From Pseudomonadota bacterium (GTDB taxonomy: Bacteria > Pseudomonadota > Alphaproteobacteria > Caulobacterales > Caulobacteraceae): a DNA stretch of 64,000 nucleotides. The stretch lies in assembly GCA_963205005.1 (NCBI GenBank), contig CAUJHW010000150.1, forward strand, positions 1-64,000. The letters are read 5' to 3'. The notes below the pieces were generated by a model. The model worked only from the letters and a program-made list of their open reading frames with translations, searched no databases and was not told the origin of the DNA. This document shows positions 17,882 through 24,427 of the stretch, one piece after another. The translations under genes and the position numbers were made by a program. How positions within the stretch are numbered: the first letter of the stretch is position 1; each line of letters starts with the position of its first letter.

Positions 17882-18978
17882 GCCGCGATACAGCTCTCGA
17901 AGCCGGCGCGCAGGGCGGCCTCGTCCAGGTTGCGACCGATGAAGACCAGCCGTGAATAGCGGCTGTCGCCGGCCTTCCAGTTCCCCTGGAAATCGCCTTC
18001 CAGGATCATGTGCACGGCCTGGAAGACCAGCCGCCGCTCCTCGCCCTTGATGTCGATGATGCCCTTGGCGCGCAGGATATCGATCCCCTGCGTCTGCAGC
18101 ACATTGTTCAGCCAGGCGGTGATGCGGTTGGCGTCGATCGGCTTCTGCGACGTCAGCGAGATCGAGGAGATGCCGCTTTCGGCCACGTGATCGTGGATGT
18201 GGGCATGCCCGTGATCATGATCATGGTCGCAGTTCTCGTCATGCACGTGGTGATGATGGTCGTGATCATGATCGCAGTGCTCGTCGTGCACATGACCGGC
18301 CTCGCCGTGGGCCGGGTTCAGGAAGTCCGGCTGCAGCTCGTTGATCCGGGCCAGATCGAAGGCGTGCCGGCCCAGGATCGCGTCCAGCGGAACGTTCGAG
18401 CGCTGCGCCCGGCGGATCGGCGCCATCGGATTGAGCGTGCGGATGGCTTTTTCCACCTCGGCTAGCTCGGCCTCGGTGACGAGGTCGGTCTTGTTGAGGA
18501 TGATCTGGTCGGCGAAGGCGATCTGTTCGGCGGCCTCGCGGGAATCCTTCAGGCGCAGCGGCAGGTGCTTTGCGTCCACCACCGTGGTGACGCTGTCCAG
18601 CTCGGTGCGGGCGCGGACGTCCTCGTCGACGAAGAAGGTCTGGGCGACCGGCGCCGGATCAGCCAGGCCCGTGGTCTCAACGATGATACCGTCGAAGCGG
18701 GTCTTGCGTTTCATCAGGCCCGAGAGCACCCGGATCAGGTCGCCGCGCACCGTGCAGCAGACGCAGCCGTTGTTCATCTCGAACACCTCTTCGTCGGCGC
18801 CGACGATCAGGTCGTTGTCGATGCCGATCTCGCCGAACTCGTTTACGATCACGGCATAGGTCTTGCCGTGGTCCTCCGAGAGGATCCGGTTCAGGAGGGT
18901 GGTCTTGCCCGCGCCGAGGTAGCCGGTGAGGACGGTGACGGGGATCTTGCTGGTGAGGGTCTCGCTCATGGCGTCCAT
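17878..18978 (-). CDS. CobW/COG0523-family GTP-binding metallochaperone
   Basis: GTPase of the CobW/ZigA group (366 aa), cytoplasmic. The P-loop is GYLGAGKTTLL, the metal-binding CxCC motif is NNGCVCCTVRGDL, and the guanine-specificity motif is NKTD. A His/Asp/Cys-rich stretch (about residues 225-265) follows, then the CobW C-terminal domain. Such proteins hand zinc or another metal to client enzymes and are often induced by zinc starvation through Zur. Two ATG starts are possible, 18978 (MDAM) and 18969 (MSET). A Zur-box-like palindrome lies 63 bases upstream. Confidence 0.93.
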   Translation of the reverse strand: MDAMSETLTSKIPVTVLTGYLGAGKTTLLNRILSEDHGKTYAVIVNEFGEIGIDNDLIVGADEEVFEMNNGCVCCTVRGDLIRVLSGLMKRKTRFDGIIVETTGLADPAPVAQTFFVDEDVRARTELDSVTTVVDAKHLPLRLKDSREAAEQIAFADQIILNKTDLVTEAELAEVEKAIRTLNPMAPIRRAQRSNVPLDAILGRHAFDLARINELQPDFLNPAHGEAGHVHDEHCDHDHDHHHHVHDENCDHDHDHGHAHIHDHVAESGISSISLTSQKPIDANRITAWLNNVLQTQGIDILRAKGIIDIKGEERRLVFQAVHMILEGDFQGNWKAGDSRYSRLVFIGRNLDEAALRAGFESCIAA

Positions 18979-19040
18979 GTAGGACCATGACGCCGACTTA
19001 TGAAGTGGGCTTCGGTGGGCTAGTCTTGATCCGATTGAGC

Positions 19041-19053
19041 GTTATAAAGTAAC
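19041..19053. promoter_or_regulatory. Zur-box-like palindrome between cobW-type gene and metal exporter
   Basis: GTTATAAAGTAAC fits the GTTAT-N3-RTAAC core described for alphaproteobacterial Zur operators, with one half-site mismatch. It lies 63 bases upstream of the CobW-type gene and abuts the start codon of the divergent DmeF-like gene. Zinc-dependent repression of the CobW gene would be the natural reading. The sequence is short, so chance occurrence is possible. Confidence 0.45.
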
Positions 19054-19055
19054 AA

Positions 19056-20024
19056 ATGACAGCGGCCGAGCCCTCCGGGACCCCCGAAACGACGCCCCTG
19101 GACGCCTTCCGGGAGAACCGCACCTATCTGGGCGCGGACCATCGACGCAATGAGCGTCGGACCTGGCTTGTCACCGTCATCTGCCTGGCGACGCTGATCG
19201 CCCTGGTGACGGGGGGCGCGACGACCGGTTCCCTGGCGCTCACCGCCAGCGGCCTGCACATGGGCGCCCACGTGGCCGCCCTGGTTGTGGCCTCGCTTGC
19301 CTACGCCATGGCCCGGCGCCATGCGGGCAACCCGGCCTTCAGCTTCGGCACGGGCAAGCTGGGCTACCTCGCCGGTTTCGCCAACGCTGTGGTGCTGGCG
19401 GTGACCGCGGTGCTGATCGCGGTTGAGAGCGTGGTTCGACTGTTCGTCCCGGAGGATGTCCATTTCAGCGACGCCCTGCCGATCGCCGCCGGCGGACTGG
19501 TGGTCAACCTCGTCTGCATCTGGCTGCTGCGGCCCACGCGAGTGGCGGCGTCGCGCAACGATCCCCAGGGCGACCTGAACCTTTCGGCCGCGCATCTGCA
19601 CCTGACGGCGGACGCCGCGGTCTCCGTCCTGGCGCTCGCCGCGCTGCTGGCCGGACGGGAACTGGGCTGGGCCATGGCCGATCCGCTGGCGGGCCTGCTG
19701 TCGGCGGCTCTTGTCGCACACTTCGCCTGGAGCCTGATGCGGCGGGCCGGCGCCGCTCTGCTGGACATCAACCCCTCGCCTGACCTGACCGCCGAGGTCC
19801 GCCGGCGGCTGTCGGACCAGGGCGAGCAGGTGATCGACCTGCACCTCTGGCGCCTGGGACCCGGGCACCATGCCGTGATCGCGATCATCGCCGCAGATCC
19901 GCCGCAGCCCGCGGCCGCCTACCACGCCCGCCTCGCTGGACTGGCGGGGCTGTCGCATGTGACGGTGGAAGTGCGTGGGAGCGCTGGCGACCATGACCCC
20001 CACCACGGCCATGACCACGGCTGA
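19056..20024 (+). CDS. dmeF: Cation diffusion facilitator, DmeF-like (Co/Ni/Zn exporter)
   Basis: Inner-membrane metal/proton antiporter of 322 aa with six predicted helices from about residue 35 to 235, then a cytoplasmic domain. Metal-site motifs are SGLHMGAHVAAL in helix 2 and HLTADAAVSVLAL in helix 5. The phrase FGTGKLGYLAGFANA and the C-terminal HLWRLGPGHHAVIAI are typical of the DmeF branch, as is the His-rich tail. Members export cobalt and nickel, so the exact metal is inferred. No Shine-Dalgarno is visible before the ATG, which touches a candidate operator. The beta-lactamase-like gene overlaps its 3' end. Confidence 0.88.
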   Translation: MTAAEPSGTPETTPLDAFRENRTYLGADHRRNERRTWLVTVICLATLIALVTGGATTGSLALTASGLHMGAHVAALVVASLAYAMARRHAGNPAFSFGTGKLGYLAGFANAVVLAVTAVLIAVESVVRLFVPEDVHFSDALPIAAGGLVVNLVCIWLLRPTRVAASRNDPQGDLNLSAAHLHLTADAAVSVLALAALLAGRELGWAMADPLAGLLSAALVAHFAWSLMRRAGAALLDINPSPDLTAEVRRRLSDQGEQVIDLHLWRLGPGHHAVIAIIAADPPQPAAAYHARLAGLAGLSHVTVEVRGSAGDHDPHHGHDHG

Positions 20025-21165
20025 GTTGAACGAGGTGTTCTTGAAGGGCTTGCGGCATCTGAAGGGCCGGCGTGGACTCGCTGTCGGCGCCCTGGTCGCC
20101 GCGGCCGCTCTCGTGGGCGGGCTGGCCTCGGCCGATCGTGCGACCCGCCTGACCTCCGGCGTGCTGACGCAGACCCGATTCGAGATTCTCCGGACCAAGG
20201 CGCCGCCCGCGCCCGCCGCGCTGCAGGCGCAACTGGACGACCTGGCCGCGGCCTATGGCGAACCGGTCGGCGTGGCGGTGACCGACGTGACCCGGGGCTG
20301 GACCGCCGGCGTCGATCAGGACCGGCCCTACCCGCAGCAGAGCGTCTCGAAGCTGTGGGTCGCCATCGCGCTGATGCGCGCCGCCGACCAGGGCCGGATC
20401 GACCCCGAGGGCGCGGTGACCCTGACCGAGTCGGACCGTTCTGTCTTCTTCCAGCCGGTCGCCTACAGGATCGGGCCGGATGGCTACCAGACGCGGATCT
20501 CCGAGCTTCTGCACCGCGCCCTGGTCGAGAGCGACAACGCCGCCAACGACCGCCTGATGCGCGAACTGGGCGGTCCCGAGGGCGTCGCCGCCGAGCTGCG
20601 CGAGATGGGCCTGACCTCGGTAAGGGTCGGCGCCTACGAACGCGATCTGCAGGCGCTGACCGCGGGCCTGGTCTGGCAACCTGACTACGGGATCGGCTGG
20701 AACTTCCAGGCCGCGCGCGCCGCCCTGCCGATGGCCGAGCGCGAGGCGGCCATGGCCGCCTACCTCGATCACCCGCTGGACGGGACCGCCCCGGCGGCGA
20801 TCACCGCGGCGCTGGCGGGCCTGGCCCGTGGCGAGCTGCTGTCCGAAGCCTCCACGGCCCGTCTCACCGGCCTGATGCAGGCCGCGCGGACCGGTCCACG
20901 ACGGCTGAAGGGCGGTCTGCCGGATGGGTGGTCCATCGCGCACAAGACCGGCACCGGACAGGACTTCCAGGGCTATTCGGTGGGCATCAACGATGTCGGC
21001 CTGCTGACCGCCCCCGACGGCCACATCTACGCCGTGGCGGTGATGATGCGGCGGACCCGCAAGCCCGTGCCCGAGCGGCTGGCCTTCATGCAGAGCGTGA
21101 CCCGGGCGGTGGCCGACCAGTGGCGTGCCGATGCCGGAACACCGGACGTCCGCGCCGCGGACTAG
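19993..21165 (+). CDS. Class A beta-lactamase-like serine hydrolase
   Basis: About 390 aa with a membrane anchor or signal (GLAVGALVAAAALVGGLA). The serine beta-lactamase/transpeptidase motifs are present in order: SxxK as SVSK (near residue 117), SDN as VESDNAAND, and KTG as HKTGTG. An omega-loop Glu is not certain. It may hydrolyse beta-lactams or act on peptidoglycan. Start is ambiguous: ATG 19993 has GGGAG upstream but overlaps dmeF by 32 bases; ATG 20011 overlaps by 14. Confidence 0.87.
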   Translation: MTPTTAMTTAELNEVFLKGLRHLKGRRGLAVGALVAAAALVGGLASADRATRLTSGVLTQTRFEILRTKAPPAPAALQAQLDDLAAAYGEPVGVAVTDVTRGWTAGVDQDRPYPQQSVSKLWVAIALMRAADQGRIDPEGAVTLTESDRSVFFQPVAYRIGPDGYQTRISELLHRALVESDNAANDRLMRELGGPEGVAAELREMGLTSVRVGAYERDLQALTAGLVWQPDYGIGWNFQAARAALPMAEREAAMAAYLDHPLDGTAPAAITAALAGLARGELLSEASTARLTGLMQAARTGPRRLKGGLPDGWSIAHKTGTGQDFQGYSVGINDVGLLTAPDGHIYAVAVMMRRTRKPVPERLAFMQSVTRAVADQWRADAGTPDVRAAD

Positions 21166-21551
21166 GGCGCTTTCGCCGGGCGCTCGATGCCCCTCACCAC
21201 CGTCAGCCGGATCGGCTCGCCCTGCCAGTCACGCGAGGTCCACACCGCGCCCACGCCGCCGGTCGAGGGGAACTCCGTGCAGTAGCGGAAGGGGGCCGGG
21301 AACGGTCGCGTCTGTTTCAGGCAGACCTTCTGGTCATTCACGGTCCACTTGCCGGCCGAGAACTTGCCGCGCCGGCCGATCGCCTCCCAGCCGCCGTCGG
21401 CGCGGAACCACATGTGCTGGTATTTGCCATCCGGGTAGAGCGCCTTGACGGTGTTGCCGAAGGCGGCGGCCAGACCACGGGGTTCCGGCGCGGCCTGGGC
21501 CAGGCAGGGGGCGAGGATCAGGAGGGCGGCAAGCGCGGGGAGCGGACGCAT
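21162..21551 (-). CDS. Small secreted protein of unknown function
   Basis: Protein of 129 aa with a Sec signal peptide (MRPLPALAALLILAPCLAQA). The mature part is aromatic-rich (YQHMWFRADGGWEAIGRRGKF) and has two cysteines (KVCLKQ and RYCTEF) about 14 residues apart that probably form a disulphide. It looks like a small periplasmic beta-rich protein. I do not recognise a named family. It converges with the beta-lactamase-like gene, overlapping by 4 bases. Confidence 0.75.
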   Translation of the reverse strand: MRPLPALAALLILAPCLAQAAPEPRGLAAAFGNTVKALYPDGKYQHMWFRADGGWEAIGRRGKFSAGKWTVNDQKVCLKQTRPFPAPFRYCTEFPSTGGVGAVWTSRDWQGEPIRLTVVRGIERPAKAP

Positions 21552-21632
21552 GGCTTCCAGTTACGCGGGTCAGGGCCGAGGGGATGATCCTAACTGGCCT
21601 GCATCGGGTGAACCAAACCTGAAGGCGGACGC

Positions 21633-22832
21633 TCAGCGCGCCGGGGCGATCGGAATGGCCCGCAGGTTGGTCCGGCCGACGCCGTCGACTTCGTAGAGCG
21701 CCTCCAGCGAACCGTCGGCCGCAGGCTTCAGCCCGGCCAGCATCCCGCGGTCGGCGGCGACCTCGGCCGTCTGCATCACCCCGATGTCCCGGGCCCCGGC
21801 GATGATGAGGACGTGGGCGCCGTTGGGGCCCTGAAAGCTGGCCAGATAGCCGTAGTCGCGATTGGGACGATCGCCGGGCGCTATGCCCGCGCCGGAGACG
21901 AAGCTTTTCCCTGTCCGCCGCTCGATCAGTTCGTCGTAGGTGGAGCCGATGGTGAAGCGCGAGCGCTCGAACACCGACGACTGCAGGACGTGCAGCGCCG
22001 AAAGGTAGCCCACGTAGACGATGTCGCTGGTCTTCATCATCTCAGGCGTCAGCTGCGAGGCGGTGATTACCCGCACCCGGTCGCCGCCGCCCGCCGCCTG
22101 GCGGACCAGGGGCATGATCTCGCGCAGCGCCAGCGTGGCGCCGACCGGGGTGTAGTAGGTGTCGAGGTCGATGTAGCGGCCCTGGTATTCAGGGTTGTCC
22201 ATCAGCCATGCGTCGAGTTCGGTGGGGGAATTGATCTCGAAGGCCCGGATCATCCGCCGGGGTTCGGAGCCGTGTTCGGTGTCGCCGAAGATGTAGTAGT
22301 CGCCCACTGCCACGATCACCGGCCGGTCGCGGCCAATCTCGGCCCAGAGTGGCGTCGCGGCCGTCCGCGCGAGGTCGCGGCCAGGTGCGGTCTCGTGGGC
22401 GAAGAAGATCCAGACGGCCAGGTTGATCGCCAGCAGAAGGGCCACCGCCCCGAGCGCCGGCCACAGCCACCACAGCTTGGGCGTCGCGACGGGGCCGACT
22501 TCCGCGGCCCTGACCTCGACGACCTCAAAGCGATAGTCGCCGACCGGGATCACCAGCCGGTGCGCCTGATCGGCGCCGGCCTTCTCGTAGAAGCTTTCCA
22601 GCTTGCGGCGCAGCCGGTGGACATACACCCGCACCGAGGCGTCACCCGCCAGCCCGGTTTCACGTCCGAAGACCTCGTGGGCCACATCGGCCTCGCGCTG
22701 GGTCTGGCCGCGCCGGCCCGGGTCGGCCAGGTAGTCGAACAGCCGCGAAAGGCCATGGGAGCGCCCTAGGACCCCGCTCTCGCGAATCCGCGTCACCTGC
22801 GCCTCGAAGGCTTGCGAGAGCTCCGCGTTCAT
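21633..22832 (-). CDS. Membrane-anchored winged-helix DNA-binding protein
   Basis: Protein of 399 aa with an unusual layout. Residues 1-105 look like a winged helix of the OmpR/CadC C-terminal type (LSRLFDYLADPGRRGQTQREADVAHEVFG, then VRVYVHRLRRKLESFYEK). One membrane helix follows (LWPALGAVALLLAINLAVWIFF, about residues 124-145). The periplasmic domain of about 250 residues contains VIVAVGDYYIFGD and VLIIAGARDIGVMQTAEVAAD. This resembles ToxR/CadC one-component regulators that bind DNA while anchored. The signal and target genes are unknown. ATG at 22832 with weak ribosome-binding sequence. Confidence 0.75.
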   Translation of the reverse strand: MNAELSQAFEAQVTRIRESGVLGRSHGLSRLFDYLADPGRRGQTQREADVAHEVFGRETGLAGDASVRVYVHRLRRKLESFYEKAGADQAHRLVIPVGDYRFEVVEVRAAEVGPVATPKLWWLWPALGAVALLLAINLAVWIFFAHETAPGRDLARTAATPLWAEIGRDRPVIVAVGDYYIFGDTEHGSEPRRMIRAFEINSPTELDAWLMDNPEYQGRYIDLDTYYTPVGATLALREIMPLVRQAAGGGDRVRVITASQLTPEMMKTSDIVYVGYLSALHVLQSSVFERSRFTIGSTYDELIERRTGKSFVSGAGIAPGDRPNRDYGYLASFQGPNGAHVLIIAGARDIGVMQTAEVAADRGMLAGLKPAADGSLEALYEVDGVGRTNLRAIPIAPAR

Positions 22833-22939
22833 ACCCGGACTTCGACCCCGTTCGGGCTCCTGTAACCTCCTGTAACAGGCGTGGGAACCGCAAAGTGGAT
22901 CACGCCGCCTGACGCACCCGGCCGGGAGGCGCGCAGGAA

Positions 22940-22976
22940 AAAGGCCCCGAGGTCCGGCTGGGACGTCGGGGCCTTT
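22940..22976 (-). terminator. Rho-independent terminator of the 23.0-23.3 kb lipoprotein gene
   Basis: An 11-bp perfect stem (22940-22950 with 22966-22976). Read on the minus strand it is followed by five T. It lies 24 bases after the stop of the lipoprotein gene. Confidence 0.88.
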
Positions 22977-22999
22977 GAGCCTCGGAGTTCGGCCTGGGC

Positions 23000-23302
23000 C
23001 TACTTCTTCATGGCTTCGGCGTTGGCCTCGCCGGTGGCCTTCACGGCGTCGGCTTTCTCTTCCAGGGCCTTGGCCTCGGCGCCGGCGGCGTCCTTGGCGG
23101 CATCGGCCTGCTGGTTCAGCGAGTCGGCCTGGGCTTCACCCGCCGCCTTGGCGGCGTCGGCCTGGTTCTCGATGCCGGTCGCCGCGACGTTGGCGTTGGC
23201 TTCGGTCGCTTCGGCCTGGGCGTCGACGGCCTTGTCGGCCTTGTTGCAGGCGGCGAGGCTGAAGGCGCCGAGGGCGGCGACGGCGATGATCGCGATACGC
23301 AT
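23000..23302 (-). CDS. Ala-rich coiled lipoprotein
   Basis: Protein of 100 aa with a lipoprotein signal (MRIAIIAVAALGAFSLAAC, Cys at residue 19). The mature part is a charged Ala/Glu/Asp/Lys-rich helix with heptad-like spacing (ADAAKAAGEAQADSLNQQ), likely a long amphipathic or coiled helix in the envelope, ending in two Lys. Function unknown. The ATG at 23302 has AGGAGAG at ideal spacing. It forms a single-gene unit with its own terminator. Confidence 0.78.
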   Translation of the reverse strand: MRIAIIAVAALGAFSLAACNKADKAVDAQAEATEANANVAATGIENQADAAKAAGEAQADSLNQQADAAKDAAGAEAKALEEKADAVKATGEANAEAMKK

Positions 23303-23338
23303 TGTGTCTCTCCTGATAGTGACCCAGCGAGAGCGCAC

Positions 23339-23356
23339 GAAACCGTGATTGGTTTC
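23339..23356. promoter_or_regulatory. GAAACC-N6-GGTTTC inverted repeat upstream of lipoprotein gene
   Basis: A perfect inverted repeat with 6-bp arms (23339-23344 and 23351-23356), 37 bases upstream of the lipoprotein start and 25 bases from the end of the acyltransferase gene. It could be an operator or part of a promoter. No specific regulator is suggested by the sequence. Confidence 0.3.
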
Positions 23357-23380
23357 ACGGGAACCGGTTGAATCTGCCGA

Positions 23381-24295
23381 TCAGGGCGTCTGCGGAGGGC
23401 CCGGCTTCAGCCTCATCGCCGGACGTTCCACCAGAAACCAGCTCATGGCCGCGAACGGCAGAACCGCGAGGACGGCGGTGATCAGGTTGAGCCGCCCCTG
23501 CGAGGCCAGCATCTGCTGGATGGGGAAGGCGTAGATGTAGATTCCGTAGCTCAGGTCGGCGGACAGCTTGCCCGGGCGCGCCAGGCCCATCACCGCCGTG
23601 GGCAGGACCAGCGGACCCAGCAGCGGGAACGCCAGGGCCGAGAGGCCGCCCAGCCACAGGGGAATTCTCGCGCGGGTGAGGTGCAGTGCGGCGCCGGCGA
23701 AGAACAGCAGGCCGTTGCGGGCCCCGAGGAAGGCGATGCGGCTGGGCGTATCCTGGGCCCAGTCGGGGCGAAGCAGGGTCATCGCCAGCCAGACCGCCGC
23801 GCAGCTACCGGCCAGGACCAGCACCAGGGCCAGCCGGGCGCGGATCAGCATCAGCACCAGGTAGAAGCTGAACTCCAGGCGCAGCGTCCACAGCACCCCG
23901 TTGACCACATTGGGGATGGGGACCGACTGAAACACACCCGGCAGCTCATAGGTGGCGGGAAAGAGCAGCGTATTGCGCAGCACATAGAGCGCCGCCTGCG
24001 GCCAGTACTCCGCCGCCGGCGCTGTGGTGACGATGCCCAGCAGCAGCACCGTCACGACCAGCGAGGCGATCAGGCCGGGCTCGATCCGCAGCAGCCGCTT
24101 GAAGAGGTAGGTCTTCGGATCGCGTAGGTAGCTTCCCGTCACCAGGAATCCGCTGATCACGAAGAAGATCGAGACGCCCAGGGCGCCCAGGTCCTCGACA
24201 CCCAGGATGCGGAACGGCGCCTGCCCGGCCAGCGGGAAGGTGTGGCTCACCACCACCAGCAAGGCCGCGACCAGCCGCATGAGGTCGAAGTTCAT
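23381..24295 (-). CDS. Acyltransferase 3 family membrane protein
   Basis: Protein of 304 aa with about nine to ten hydrophobic helices. It opens with the family signature (NFDLMRLVAALLVVVSHTF, catalytic His near residue 18) and contains FFVISGFLVTGSYLRDP with the conserved Arg region after it (LFKRLLRIEPGL). Members transfer O-acetyl or other acyl groups to surface sugars, peptidoglycan or lipids. Target unknown. ATG at 24295. No glycan-synthesis genes lie alongside. Confidence 0.88.
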   Translation of the reverse strand: MNFDLMRLVAALLVVVSHTFPLAGQAPFRILGVEDLGALGVSIFFVISGFLVTGSYLRDPKTYLFKRLLRIEPGLIASLVVTVLLLGIVTTAPAAEYWPQAALYVLRNTLLFPATYELPGVFQSVPIPNVVNGVLWTLRLEFSFYLVLMLIRARLALVLVLAGSCAAVWLAMTLLRPDWAQDTPSRIAFLGARNGLLFFAGAALHLTRARIPLWLGGLSALAFPLLGPLVLPTAVMGLARPGKLSADLSYGIYIYAFPIQQMLASQGRLNLITAVLAVLPFAAMSWFLVERPAMRLKPGPPQTP

Positions 24296-24324
24296 CCGCC
24301 GACCGTTAGCATGGGAATCGGATT

Positions 24325-24420
24325 TCCTTCCCCTTCATGGGGAAGCTGGCCGGCGCGAAGCGACAGACGGGTGGGGTAGCCACGATCGCGCTCGGCGCCT
24401 GGCCGAGGCTACCCCACCCA
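24325..24420. repeat. Palindromic intergenic element (dispersed repeat type)
   Basis: Fills most of the gap between the acyltransferase gene and the molybdenum hydroxylase gene. It contains a small hairpin (CTTCCCC/GGGGAAG, about 24328-24344) and a perfect 13-bp long-range stem (24369-24381 with 24407-24419). The layout of short C/G blocks, GCGAAGCG and a GTGGGG block matches small palindromic repeats common in alphaproteobacterial intergenic regions. A related but not identical element is at 42014-42073. It may act as a terminator or RNA stabiliser. Confidence 0.55.
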
Positions 24421-24427
24421 GGCCGCG

